Origin: Phenylobacterium sp.
GTDB lineage: Bacteria > Pseudomonadota > Alphaproteobacteria > Caulobacterales > Caulobacteraceae
Length of the DNA stretch: 64,000 bases
Assembly: GCF_019636135.1 (NCBI RefSeq)
Contig: NZ_JAHBYD010000001.1
Coordinates: 222,765 to 286,764 of the forward strand
Reading direction: 5' to 3'
Shown: piece after piece, positions 49,130 through 57,773 of the stretch
Layout of the letters: each line of letters begins with the position of its first letter
How positions within the stretch are numbered: the first letter of the stretch is position 1
Notes under the pieces: generated by a model
Databases searched by the model: none
The model's input: the letters and a program-made list of their open reading frames with translations, nothing else
What the model was told of the DNA's origin: nothing
Translations under genes and position numbers: made by a program

Positions 49130-50056
49130 ATGCGTCTCGCCTTCCTCGGCACACCCGACTTCGCCGTCACCGCGCTCGCCGCCATCGTGGCGGCCGGGCA
49201 CGAGGTGGCCTGCGCCTACTCGCAGCCGCCGGCGCCGCGCGGGCGCGGCCACGGGCTGAAGCCGTCGCCGGTCCACGCCTTCGCCGAGGCGCACGGCATT
49301 CCCGTCCGCACCCCGGCGTCGATGCGCGACCCCGCCGAGATCGCGGCGTTCGCGGCGCTGGACCTCGACGCGGCGGTCGTGGTGGCGTTCGGCCAGATCC
49401 TGCCCGGCGCGGTGCTCGAGGCGCCGCGGCTGGGCTCGTACAACGTCCACGGCTCGCTCCTGCCGCGCTGGCGGGGCGCCGCGCCGATCCAGCGCGCGAT
49501 CATGGCCGGCGACGCGGTCACCGGCGTGCAGGTGATGCGGATGACCGAGGGGCTGGACGAGGGGCCTGTGCTCTCGACGGCGACCGTGCGGATCGGCCCG
49601 CTGGACACGGCCTCGACGCTGCACGACCGGCTGGCGGCGGCGGGCGCGGACCTGATCGTGCGCACCCTGCCGGAGATCGAGGCGGGGACCGCCGTCGCCA
49701 CGCCCCAGTCCGGGGAGGGCGTGACCTATGCGAAGAAGATCAGCGCCAGGTTCGCGCGGCTCGACTGGACGAAGCCCGGCGCGGTGCTGGACCGCAAGAT
49801 CCGCGGCATGTCGCCGTTCCCGGGGGCGTGGTTCGAACTCCCGACCGAGAAGGGGCCCGTGCGCGTGAAGGCGCTGCTGTCGCGGTTCGAGGACGAGGCC
49901 GGCGAAGCGGGCGTCGCCCTGGACGACCGGCTGCTGGTCGGGACGGGCGAGGGCGCGGTGCGGCTGCTGCGCGTGCAGCGCGAGGGCAAGGGCCCGCAGG
50001 ACGCCGACGCCTTCCTGCGCGGCCATCCCGTGCCCGCGGGGACGAGGCTCGGCTGA
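49130..50056 (+). CDS. fmt: Methionyl-tRNA formyltransferase
   Basis: A 308-residue enzyme formylating initiator Met-tRNA with 10-formyl-[23 protein letters not shown] opens it; the catalytic segment is [20 protein letters not shown] with the conserved His, followed by [13 protein letters not shown]-terminal OB-like domain binds tRNA. Works in the same pathway as def, 630 bp upstream. The stop overlaps truA by 1 bp (TGATG). Confidence 0.96.
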   Translation: MRLAFLGTPDFAVTALAAIVAAGHEVACAYSQPPAPRGRGHGLKPSPVHAFAEAHGIPVRTPASMRDPAEIAAFAALDLDAAVVVAFGQILPGAVLEAPRLGSYNVHGSLLPRWRGAAPIQRAIMAGDAVTGVQVMRMTEGLDEGPVLSTATVRIGPLDTASTLHDRLAAAGADLIVRTLPEIEAGTAVATPQSGEGVTYAKKISARFARLDWTKPGAVLDRKIRGMSPFPGAWFELPTEKGPVRVKALLSRFEDEAGEAGVALDDRLLVGTGEGAVRLLRVQREGKGPQDADAFLRGHPVPAGTRLG

Positions 50057-50793
50057 TGCCCCGCTACCGGCTCCTGATCGAGTACGACGGCCGGCCGTTC
50101 CACGGCTTCCAGGCCCAGGCCGGCCTGCCGTCGGTGCAGGGCTCGCTGGAGCGGGCGGTGAAGAGGTTCTGCGGCGAGGACCTGCGGGTCGGCGCCGCCG
50201 GCCGGACCGACACCGGCGTGCATGCGACCGGCCAGGTGGTCCACGTCGACCTCGCCAAGGACTGGCCCGCCGAGACGGTGCGCAACGCGCTCAACTTCCA
50301 CCTGCTGCCCGATCCGGTGGCGGTGATCTCGGCCGAGGTGGCGGAGGCGGGCTGGCACAGCCGGTTCTCGGCGACCGAGCGGCGCTACCGCTACCGCATC
50401 CTGAACCGCATGGCGCCGCCGGCCATCGACCAGGGCCGCGTATGGCACGTGAAGAAGCCGCTGGACGCGGAAGCGATGCACGACGCGGCCCAGGCGCTGG
50501 TGGGCCACCACGACTTCACCACCTTCCGCGACCTCGCCTGCCAGGCCAGGTCGCCGACGAAGACGCTGGACGTCGCCGCCGTGCGCCGCGAGGGCGAGGA
50601 GGTGATCCTGGAATTCGCCTCGCGCTCGTTCCTGCACCGCCAGGTCCGCTCGATGACCGGCACGCTGGCCGAGGTCGGCGTCGGCCGCTGGACGAAGGCG
50701 GACGTCGCCGCCGCCCTCGCCGCCCGCGACCGCAAGGCCTGCGGCCCCGTCGCGCCGGCCGAAGGGCTGTACCTCACCCACGTCGGCTATTGA
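50056..50793 (+). CDS. truA: tRNA pseudouridine(38-40) synthase
   Basis: A 245-residue synthase modifying the anticodon arm. The catalytic Asp52 is in GAAGRTDTGVHATGQVVHVD; YDGRPFHGFQAQ and FLHRQVRSMTGTL are further family motifs. Start ATG at 50056 overlaps the fmt stop. A perfect 43-bp inverted repeat begins 4 bp after its stop. Confidence 0.96.
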   Translation: MPRYRLLIEYDGRPFHGFQAQAGLPSVQGSLERAVKRFCGEDLRVGAAGRTDTGVHATGQVVHVDLAKDWPAETVRNALNFHLLPDPVAVISAEVAEAGWHSRFSATERRYRYRILNRMAPPAIDQGRVWHVKKPLDAEAMHDAAQALVGHHDFTTFRDLACQARSPTKTLDVAAVRREGEEVILEFASRSFLHRQVRSMTGTLAEVGVGRWTKADVAAALAARDRKACGPVAPAEGLYLTHVGY

Positions 50794-50796
50794 GTT

Positions 50797-50962
50797 CCTC
50801 TCCCCCCGCGAAGCGGAGAGGGAGAGGGCAGGGAGAGGGCGGCTCGGCGCTTTGCATCGCGCCGCTGGTGGACCGAGGATCCTCGCTGAACCTCCCGGGA
50901 CGCTCCACCGCCTGAGCCACCCTCTCCCTGCCCTCTCCCTCTCCGCTTCGCGGGGGGAGAGG
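50797..50962. repeat. Perfect 43-bp inverted repeat (family C)
   Basis: 50797-50839 and 50920-50962 are exact complements over 43 bp (CCTCTCCCCCCGCGAAGCGG at the outer end, then GA-rich AGAGGGAGAGGGCAGGG). The 80-bp loop has GCGC and GAGGATCCTC palindromes. It starts 4 bp after the truA stop and could act as its terminator or stabiliser, before the AIM24-like gene at 51008. Confidence 0.95.
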
Positions 50963-51007
50963 AGGGCGCTACACATTCCTCTGACTCGAAAACCGGAGAC
51001 CGCCCCC

Positions 51008-51838
51008 ATGTCGCAAGGCCCCTGGAACCATCACATGCGCAGCGCCGGCGTCTCGGACGACATCGACTTCGAGATCAAGGGCGAGGAGCTGCAGTTCGTC
51101 GAGATCGAGCTGGACCCCGGCGAGAGCGCCGTCGCCGAGGCCGGCGCCTTCGTGTGGAAGGACGCCTCGGTCGAGATGACCACCATCTTCGGCGACGGCT
51201 CGGGCCAGCAGGGCGGGTTCATGGGCTCGCTGCTGGGCGCCGGCAAGCGCCTCCTGACCGGCGAGAGCCTGTTCACCACGGTCTTCACCCACCAGGGCCG
51301 CGGCAAGGCCAAGGTGGCGTTCGCTTCGCCCACGCCGGGCGCGATCCTGCCGATCAAGCTGGACTCGGTGGGCGGCACGCTGATCTGCCAGAAGGACAGC
51401 TTCCTGGCGGCGGCCAAGGGTGTCTCGATCGGCATCGCCTTCCAGCGCAAGATCATGACCGGCCTGTTCGGCGGCGAAGGCTTCATCATGCAGAAGCTGG
51501 ACGGCGACGGCTGGGTGTTCGTGCAGATGGGCGGCACGCTGGTGGAGCGCGAGCTGGCGCCCGGCGAGCAACTGCACGTCGACACCGGCTGCCTGGCCGC
51601 CTTCACCCCCAGCGTTGACTTCGACCTGGAGATGGTGCGTGGCGTGAAGAGCATCTTCTTCGGCGGCGAGGGCCTGTTCTTCGCGCGGCTGACCGGGCCC
51701 GGGAAGGTGTGGATCCAGTCCCTGCCGTTCGCGCGCCTCGCCGGGCGGATGCTGGCGGCGGCGGGGCCGGCCGGGCAGAACCGCGGCGAGGGCTCGGTGC
51801 TGGGCGGCCTGGGCGACCTGATCGGCGGCAACCGCTAG
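51008..51838 (+). CDS. AIM24/TIGR00266-family protein
   Basis: A 276-residue protein of the beta-helical AIM24-like family. FVEIELDPGESAVAEAGAFV then WKDASVEM near the start, GGSLLGAGKR-type SLLGAGKRLLTGESLFTTVF, and repeated GEGFIMQKLDGDGWVFVQMG and GEGLFFARLTGPGKVWIQSL are characteristic. The function in bacteria is unknown. Start ATG at 51008 after the family C repeat. Confidence 0.88.
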   Translation: MSQGPWNHHMRSAGVSDDIDFEIKGEELQFVEIELDPGESAVAEAGAFVWKDASVEMTTIFGDGSGQQGGFMGSLLGAGKRLLTGESLFTTVFTHQGRGKAKVAFASPTPGAILPIKLDSVGGTLICQKDSFLAAAKGVSIGIAFQRKIMTGLFGGEGFIMQKLDGDGWVFVQMGGTLVERELAPGEQLHVDTGCLAAFTPSVDFDLEMVRGVKSIFFGGEGLFFARLTGPGKVWIQSLPFARLAGRMLAAAGPAGQNRGEGSVLGGLGDLIGGNR

Positions 51839-51865
51839 GCTGGCGAGAGCGCGGGGAGGCTGAGG

Positions 51866-53476
51866 ATGCGGTGGATCGGGCTGGCCGGGGCCCTGGCCTT
51901 GGCGACGGCGGCGCAGGCGCAGGTTCCGGCGGCGCCGGCCGACCCGATCGGCGGCGTCTTCGCGCGGTTCAAGGCGGACGATCCGGGCTGCGCGGTCGGC
52001 GTGGAGCAGAAGGGCCAGGCGCCGGTCTACCGCGGCTTCGGCTCGGCCGATCTGGAGCATGGCGTCCCGATCACGCCCGACACGATCTTCGAGGCCGGCT
52101 CGGTCTCGAAGCAGTTCACGGCCGCCGCGATCCTGCTGCTGGCCGCCGACGGCAAGCTGGCGCTCTCCGACGACATCCGCAAGTACCTGCCCGAGATGCC
52201 GGACTACGGCCGGCCGATCACCATCGACATGCTGCTCAGCCACACCAGCGGCCTGCGCGACTGGGGCGAGGTGGCGGCGCTGGCCGGGTGGCCCAGGACC
52301 AGCCGCATCTACACGCCGCAGGAGGTGCTGCTGATCGCGGTGCGGCAGAAGGGCCTGAATTACACGCCGGGCGAGGCCTACTCGTACACCAACACCGGCT
52401 ACAACCTGGCCGGGCTGATCGTGCAGCGGGTGAGCGGGCGCACGCTGGCCGACTTCACGAAGGAGCGCCTGTTCCAGCCGCTGGGCATGACCCACACGAG
52501 CTGGCGCGACGACTTCCGCCGCGTGGTGCAGGGCCGCGCGATCGCCTACGAGCCGGGCCAGAACGGAAGCTGGCTGCAGGAGATGCCGTTCGAGAACACC
52601 TACGGCCACGGCGCGCTGCTGACGACGGTCGGCGACCTGCTGATCTGGAACCGGGCGCTCTCCGAGGGCCGCCTGGGCGCCGGGATCGCCGAGAAGATGG
52701 CCGAGCGTGCGACGCTCACCGGCGGGCGGCGGATCACCTATGCGCGGGGCCTGATGGTGCTGTCGTGGAGCGGGCGCGAGGAGGTCTCGCACTCGGGGGC
52801 GACGGCGGCCTACCGGGCCTGGCTGGCGCGCGTGCCGTCGACGGGGCTGTCGGTGGCGCTGCTTTGCAACCGCGCCGACGTCAATCCGGTCCAGGTCGGC
52901 CATCGGGTGGTCGACGCAGTGGCGCCGCCGCCTGCCGCGCCCACCGCGGCGCGGCTGGCGTCCGAGCCGGACCTGGCGCGCATCCCTGGCGCCTACGTCG
53001 ACGAGCGGACCGGCAATGTGCTGCGCGTCGTGGCCGACAAGGGCGAGCTGCGCGTGCGTGGCGGCGGCGCTTTCCAGCCGCAGGCAGAGGCGGGTCGCTA
53101 CACGGGCGGCGGCATGGACTTCACCTTCGCGGGCGACACGGTGAAGCGTGTGGACCCGGCCGGCGAGACGGTGACCTTCGCGCGCAAGGCCGAATGGAAG
53201 CCAGAGGAGGCCGACCTCCTGCCGCTGGCCGGCGCCTATTCCAGCCCCGAGGCGGGCGGCGTGCTGGTGGTGAGCGTGAAGGGCGGCGTCGCCGTGATCG
53301 CTCCGGCCGACCGGCCCAGCGCGCCCTATGTCATCCAGCCGCTCTACAGGGACGCCTTCCAGGGCGACGGCAACCTGATCCGCATCGTGCGCGACGCGAA
53401 GGGCAAGGTCACGGCGCTGCGCTTCACCAACAGCCGCGTCTACGCCCTCGACTTCCGGCGGGTGGACGCGCGGTAG
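51866..53476 (+). CDS. Secreted serine hydrolase (class C beta-lactamase fold) with C-terminal domain
   Basis: A 536-residue exported hydrolase. Signal MRWIGLAGALALATAAQAQV; nucleophile Ser79-Val-Ser-Lys82 in FEAGSVSKQFTAAAILLLA; second motif YSYTNTGYNLAGLIV; HSGATAAYRAWL replaces KTG, as in many EstB/peptidase-like members. Residues about 360-536 form a separate beta-rich, DUF3471-like domain. Could be a D-aminopeptidase or esterase. Start at 51866, 27 bp after the AIM24-like gene. Confidence 0.9.
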   Translation: MRWIGLAGALALATAAQAQVPAAPADPIGGVFARFKADDPGCAVGVEQKGQAPVYRGFGSADLEHGVPITPDTIFEAGSVSKQFTAAAILLLAADGKLALSDDIRKYLPEMPDYGRPITIDMLLSHTSGLRDWGEVAALAGWPRTSRIYTPQEVLLIAVRQKGLNYTPGEAYSYTNTGYNLAGLIVQRVSGRTLADFTKERLFQPLGMTHTSWRDDFRRVVQGRAIAYEPGQNGSWLQEMPFENTYGHGALLTTVGDLLIWNRALSEGRLGAGIAEKMAERATLTGGRRITYARGLMVLSWSGREEVSHSGATAAYRAWLARVPSTGLSVALLCNRADVNPVQVGHRVVDAVAPPPAAPTAARLASEPDLARIPGAYVDERTGNVLRVVADKGELRVRGGGAFQPQAEAGRYTGGGMDFTFAGDTVKRVDPAGETVTFARKAEWKPEEADLLPLAGAYSSPEAGGVLVVSVKGGVAVIAPADRPSAPYVIQPLYRDAFQGDGNLIRIVRDAKGKVTALRFTNSRVYALDFRRVDAR

Positions 53477-53491
53477 CGCTCCCTCACCAAG

Positions 53492-53624
53492 GAACGTCAT
53501 GGCCGGGCCTGTCCCGGCCATCCAGACACGCCGACCCCAAGCAAGCTCGCAGCGGCGCCTGGTGCGGGCCACCTCCGCACGCCTGTGCGTCTGGATGGCC
53601 GGGACAAGCCCGGCCATGACGTTC
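53492..53624. repeat. REP-doublet inverted repeat (family B), first of a B-A-B stack
   Basis: GAACGTCATGGCCGGGCCTG to the mirrored AAGCCCGGCCATGACGTTC. Tips CCATCCAGACACG and GTGCGTCTGGATGG pair as well. The loop shares AGCTCGCAGCGGCGCC and CCGCACGCCTG with the third element at 53812, so those two are recent relatives in the same orientation. Confidence 0.93.
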
Positions 53625-53636
53625 AAGAGGAGGTTT

Positions 53637-53777
53637 TAGAACCACGAACCCACACGAAGGCCCACGAACGCGCCCTGCCGGCCTCACACTCCGCAGCCCT
53701 CTCCCCGCAGCCTCGCCGGACGAGCACTTCAGACCGTCCGCCGCACAGGCGCGTTCGTGTTCGTTCGTGGTTGAACC
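53637..53777. repeat. Triple-unit hairpin (family A), middle of the B-A-B stack
   Basis: GAACCACGAACCC-ACACGAAGG-CCCACGAACG pairs with GCGTTCGTGTTCGTTCGTGG then TTGAACC. The unit is CACGAANNN. The loop of about 70 bp is longer than in other copies. AGCGCGCGCGCCGCGCGC follows as the small flanking palindrome. Confidence 0.88.
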
Positions 53778-53811
53778 AAGCGCGCGCGCCGCGCGCCCTT
53801 CTCCCCTCCCC

Positions 53812-53944
53812 GAACGTCATGGCCGGCCTTGTGCCGGCCACCCATGAGCACCGATCCCGGAAGGCTCGCAGCGGCGCCCGCCGCGGGCCGCTTCCGCACG
53901 CCTGCGCGTCTGGATGGCCGGGACAGAGCCCGGCCATGACGTTC
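53812..53944. repeat. REP-doublet inverted repeat (family B), third of the stack
   Basis: GAACGTCATGGCCGGCCTTG to AGCCCGGCCATGACGTTC, tips CACCCATGAGCACCGATC and CGCGTCTGGATGG. Together with the two preceding elements it fills most of the 546-bp gap between the serine hydrolase gene and hslO. No gene is seen in 53477-54022; the hslO promoter must lie in or just after this element. Confidence 0.93.
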
Positions 53945-54022
53945 AGGGGGTGGGGAGCGCGTTCGTGCGGCCAGGGCGACGCCCCGCCTCGCAACTGCGC
54001 CGCCAGCGACTATATTGCGCCG

Positions 54023-54916
54023 ATGCCTGATGCGAATATCCCCGACGACGTCGTCGGCGCGTTCCAGATCGAGGGGGAGCCCGTCCGCGGACGCGTGGCG
54101 CGCCTGGGCCCGGCGATCGACGAGGTCCTGCGCGGACACGACTATCCCGAGCCGGTCGCCAACCTGCTGGGCGAGGCCTGCGCGCTGGCCGCCCTGGTCG
54201 GCTCCAACCTGAAGTTCGAGGGCCGCCTGATCGTGGAGGCCCGCGGCGACGGGCCCGTGCGCTACGTCGTGGCCGACTACGACACGAGCGGAGGCCTGCG
54301 CGGCTATTGCCGGTTCGACGCCGAAGAGGTGGCGCAGGTCAGCGGCGGCTTCCAGCGCCCGGGGGCCAAGACCCTGCTGGGCGACGGCGTCTTCATGATG
54401 ACCGTCGACCAGGGCCCGGAGATGGACCGCTACCAGGGCATGACCGCCATAGAGGGCGAGACCCTGGCGCTCTGCGCCGAGCAGTACTTCGCGCAATCCG
54501 AGCAGACGCCGACGCGCGTGCGCCTGGCCGTGGGCCGCGAGGACGGCGCGTGGCGGGCCGGCGGCTTCCTGATCCAGTACATCGCCGCCGATGACGCCCG
54601 CGGCGAGACGGTCGAGGCGTGGAACCGCACGCAGGCCTTCTTCGAGACCATCGGCGAGGACGAGCTGCTGGACGCGGGCCTGTCGTCGGAGACGCTGCTC
54701 TTCCGGCTGTTCCACGAGGACGGCGTCCGCGTGTTCGGCTCCAGGCCGTTGCGCGCCTTCTGCCGCTGCAGCGAGGAGCGGATCATCACCGTGCTCAAGA
54801 GCTTCGACGCCGCCGAGCGCGACGACATGGTCGAGGCCGACGGCAAGATCCGCGTCACCTGCGAATACTGCAGCCGCGTCTACGCCGTGGAGCCCGCGGC
54901 GCTGCTGGCGGCTTAG
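54023..54916 (+). CDS. hslO: Redox-regulated chaperone Hsp33
   Basis: A 297-residue cytosolic holdase activated by oxidation. The C-terminal zinc site keeps four Cys as FCRCSEERI and VTCEYCSRVY. The N-terminal domain has ALVGSNLKFEGRLIVEARGD and GGLRGYCRFD. Start MPDANIPDDVVGAFQIEGEP at 54023, directly after ATATTGCGCCG. It converges on metZ with a 4-bp overlap of the stops. Confidence 0.95.
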   Translation: MPDANIPDDVVGAFQIEGEPVRGRVARLGPAIDEVLRGHDYPEPVANLLGEACALAALVGSNLKFEGRLIVEARGDGPVRYVVADYDTSGGLRGYCRFDAEEVAQVSGGFQRPGAKTLLGDGVFMMTVDQGPEMDRYQGMTAIEGETLALCAEQYFAQSEQTPTRVRLAVGREDGAWRAGGFLIQYIAADDARGETVEAWNRTQAFFETIGEDELLDAGLSSETLLFRLFHEDGVRVFGSRPLRAFCRCSEERIITVLKSFDAAERDDMVEADGKIRVTCEYCSRVYAVEPAALLAA

Positions 54917-56094
54917 GCCGCGTCCAGCGCGCGGCTGACGTCGCGGACGAGGTCGCCGGCGCCTTCGAGGCCCACGCTCATGCGCACCCAGCCCTCGGTG
55001 AGGCCGATCTCCAGGCGTTCGGCTTCGGGCATGGAGCGGTGGGTGGTGGTGCAGGGGTGCGTGGCCATCGACTTGGCGTCGCCGAGGTTGTTGGAGATGT
55101 CGAAGATCTCCAGCGCGTCGAGGAAGCGCCAGGCGGCTTCGCGGCTGCCCAGGTCGAAGGCCACGACGCTGCCGCCGCCGGTCATCTGGTTGGCGACGAT
55201 CGCGGCCTGCGGATGGTCCGGCCGGCCGGGATAGACGATCTTCTTCGTCTTCGAATGCGCGGCGATGGCGTCGGCGACCTTGCCGCAGGTCTCAGTCTGG
55301 CGGCGCACGCGCAGCTCCAGAGTCTCCAGGCCCTTCAGCAGCACCCACGCGTTGAACGGCGAGAGCGCCGGGCCCGTGTGGCGGTGCATGTCCTTGTAGG
55401 CGTCGGTCAGCAACTGGGCGTCGCCGAGGATCGCGCCGCCGAGGACGCGCCCCTGGCCGTCGATGTGCTTGGTGGCCGAATAGACGACGACGTCGGCGCC
55501 GAGCGCCAGCGGCCTCTGGAAGATCGGCGTGGCGAAGACGTTGTCCACCACCAGCTTGGCGCCGGCCGCGTGCGCCACCTCGGCCACGGCGCCGATGGCG
55601 GTGACTTCGAGCAGCGGGTTGGCCGGGCTCTCCACCAGGAAGCACCGGGTGTTGGGCCGCACCGCGTTCTTCCAGGCCTCGATGTCGGTGGCGTCGACGT
55701 AGGTGGTCTCGACGCCGAAGCGCGGCATCCATTCCGACAGGATCCAGCGGCACGAGCCGAACAGCGCCCGGCCGGCCACGATGTGGTCGCCGGCGCGGAC
55801 CAGGCCCATCAGCGAGAGCTGCACGGCGGCCATGCCCGAGGCGGTGGCCTTGCAGGCCTCGGCGCCTTCCAGCAGGGCGAGGCGGTCCTCGAACATCTGC
55901 GTCGTGGGGTTGCCGAAGCGCTGGTAGATGAAGCCCGGGCCGCCCGCGAACCGCTCGTCGGCGGCCTGCGCGCTCTCGTAGGCGAAGCTCTGGTTGAGGA
56001 AGAGGGCTTCCGAGATCTCGCCGTGCTCGGTGCGCATGAGGCCGCCGCGCACCGCTCGGGTCTCGATTTCCCAGTCGCGCGGATCTTCAGCCAT
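54913..56094 (-). CDS. metZ: O-succinylhomoserine sulfhydrylase
   Basis: A 393-residue PLP enzyme of the Cys/Met metabolism family that makes homocysteine from O-succinylhomoserine and sulfide. The PLP lysine is in YSATKHIDGQGRVLGG; FGNPTTQMFEDRLALLEGAE and ESPANPLLEVTAIGAVAEVA fit MetZ. A strong AAGGAGG lies 7 nt before ATG 56094. No SAM-II-type riboswitch is recognised in the 128-bp spacer to dcd. O-acetyl-specific relatives (MetY) are longer. Confidence 0.92.
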   Translation of the reverse strand: MAEDPRDWEIETRAVRGGLMRTEHGEISEALFLNQSFAYESAQAADERFAGGPGFIYQRFGNPTTQMFEDRLALLEGAEACKATASGMAAVQLSLMGLVRAGDHIVAGRALFGSCRWILSEWMPRFGVETTYVDATDIEAWKNAVRPNTRCFLVESPANPLLEVTAIGAVAEVAHAAGAKLVVDNVFATPIFQRPLALGADVVVYSATKHIDGQGRVLGGAILGDAQLLTDAYKDMHRHTGPALSPFNAWVLLKGLETLELRVRRQTETCGKVADAIAAHSKTKKIVYPGRPDHPQAAIVANQMTGGGSVVAFDLGSREAAWRFLDALEIFDISNNLGDAKSMATHPCTTTHRSMPEAERLEIGLTEGWVRMSVGLEGAGDLVRDVSRALDAA

Positions 56095-56222
56095 CGGTGG
56101 CCTCCTTGGTGCAAGGACGCCGCTTGAACGGCAGGGGCGAGGCCGGGTCAAGGGCCGGTTTTCACCAACTTCCCCGCGTGAGCCTTGCAACACCCGCGTT
56201 CTGCGCTAAGGCTTCGCCGCCC

Positions 56223-57242
56223 ATGAGCGAGATCACCGCCCCGGGCATCCTGCCCTGCCAGTCCATCGAAGCCCTGATCGCCGGCGGCGCGATCGCGTCC
56301 GCGACCCCCTGGGAGGCCGACCAGGTGCAGCCCGCGAGCCTCGATCTGCGCCTGGCCGGCAAGGCGTGGCGGGTGCGCGCCTCGTTCCTGCCGCGGCACG
56401 GCACGGTGCGCGAGCGGCTCAGGGAAGTGCGGATGCACGAGCTGGACCTCACGGCCGGCGCGGTGCTGGAGCGGGGCTGCGTCTACATCGCCGAGCTGCA
56501 GGAGCGGCTGACGCTGCCGAAGGGGATCTCGGCGCGGGCCAACCCGAAGAGCTCGACGGGCCGCGTGGACGTGTTCGTGCGCGTGATCACCGACCACGGG
56601 CACGCCTTCGACGACGTGGACGAGGGCTACGACGGGCCGCTCTACATGGAGATCGCGCCGCAGACCTTCTCGGTGCTGGTGCGCTCGGGCACGCGGCTGA
56701 ACCAGTTGCGCCTGAAGGCCGGCGAGCCGCCGCGGCTGCGCACCGAGAGCGTCGGCGTCGACCTGACGGGCGAGATCGCCGGCTTCCGCGGCCGCCGCCA
56801 CGCCGGCGTCGTCGACCTGGACCACGAGGACGGCCACGACCCGCGCGACTTCTGGGAGCCGCTGGTCCCGCGCAACGGCCAACTGCTGCTGGACCCCGGG
56901 GAGTTCTACATCCTGGCCTCGAAGCAGGCGGTGGAGATCCCGGTGATGGAAGCGGCCGAAATGACGCCGATCGACCCCTCGGTCGGCGAGTTCCGGGTGC
57001 ATTACGCCGGCTTCTTCGATCCCGGCTTCGGGACCGACGAGGCGCACGGCAAGGGCAGCAAGGGCGTGCTGGAGGTCCGCAGCCACGAGACGCCGTTCAT
57101 CCTGGAGGACGGCCAGACCGTGGCGCGGCTGGTCTACGAGCCGCTGACCGAGAAGCCGACGCGGCTCTACGGCGACCTGGGCTCGCACTACCAGCGGCAG
57201 GGCCTGAAGCTCTCGAAGCACTTCCGCGTCTGGACGCCCTGA
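56223..57242 (+). CDS. dcd: Two-domain 2'-deoxycytidine 5'-triphosphate deaminase
   Basis: A 339-residue Dcd-like protein, nearly twice the length of E. coli Dcd (193). QVQPASLDLRLAGKAWRVRA and PKGISARANPKSSTGRVDVF carry the trimeric dUTPase-fold motifs in the first half; a second, diverged copy follows (DPGEFYILASKQAVEIPVME, then FRVHYAGFFDPGFG). The double form is typical of alphaproteobacteria. It makes dUTP from dCTP for thymidylate synthesis. Start ATG at 56223. Confidence 0.93.
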   Translation: MSEITAPGILPCQSIEALIAGGAIASATPWEADQVQPASLDLRLAGKAWRVRASFLPRHGTVRERLREVRMHELDLTAGAVLERGCVYIAELQERLTLPKGISARANPKSSTGRVDVFVRVITDHGHAFDDVDEGYDGPLYMEIAPQTFSVLVRSGTRLNQLRLKAGEPPRLRTESVGVDLTGEIAGFRGRRHAGVVDLDHEDGHDPRDFWEPLVPRNGQLLLDPGEFYILASKQAVEIPVMEAAEMTPIDPSVGEFRVHYAGFFDPGFGTDEAHGKGSKGVLEVRSHETPFILEDGQTVARLVYEPLTEKPTRLYGDLGSHYQRQGLKLSKHFRVWTP

Positions 57243-57284
57243 GGCGAAACGGGCGCGAGCCTCGCCGCCCGCGCCCTTCGTCCG

Positions 57285-57488
57285 TCAGGCGGGGCTGAGC
57301 CCGCCGCCGGCCCGCACGGGCAGCAGCCCGGCCTCGGCCTTGTCGATCGCGTCCTTCACGTGCAGCCGGCGGCGGCGCAGGGCCTGCAGCCGCATCGCGT
57401 CGGGATGCGGACGGCGCAGCTCGGTGCGGATCTGCTGTTCGAGCTGGCGATGCCGATCGCGCAGATGCCAGATGCGGTAGTGTTGCAT
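57285..57488 (-). CDS. YdcH-like (DUF465) small protein
   Basis: A 67-residue helical hairpin protein: RIWHLRDRHRQLEQQIRTEL then RRPHPDAMRLQALRRRRLHV and KDAID matches the DUF465 pattern of two charged helices around a P-D turn. AGGAGGAGC lies before the ATG at 57488. Function unknown. The 285-bp spacer beyond it (57489-57773) has several GGCGCC palindromes (e.g. GAGGCGCCTC, 57666-57675) and no gene. Confidence 0.85.
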   Translation of the reverse strand: MQHYRIWHLRDRHRQLEQQIRTELRRPHPDAMRLQALRRRRLHVKDAIDKAEAGLLPVRAGGGLSPA

Positions 57489-57773
57489 GTGCTCCTCCTG
57501 TGTGGAGGCGCGCCCGAAGCCCTTTGGAGCCTGATGGGGGAGAGAGGCGATTCCGCCAGGCCCCGAGCGCACCTGTCGCGGTCCGACATCACGATCGTGG
57601 GGGTGATCGCCAGAGGGGCCCGGTCCCGCCCTCCTGAGCTAGGCGCCCGGCGGCGCCTGGTGAAGAGGCGCCTCGATCAAACTTTTCGTGAGCGGGCGAG
57701 CGTCGGCGGGTCGCACTGACGTGCGCCGCGGCGGGGGCTATGGTCGGCCGCGGTGACAGGTCGGGGGACGACC

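Noticed and set aside
56095..56222. Possible SAM riboswitch before metZ
   Set aside because: The spacer has TTGCAAGG but lacks the SAM-II core sequence and pseudoknot pairing; only the strong AAGGAGG is supported.
57666..57675. GAGGCGCCTC palindrome before the TraB-like gene as an operator
   Set aside because: Several GGCGCC palindromes occur in the same GC-rich spacer; no basis for choosing one.
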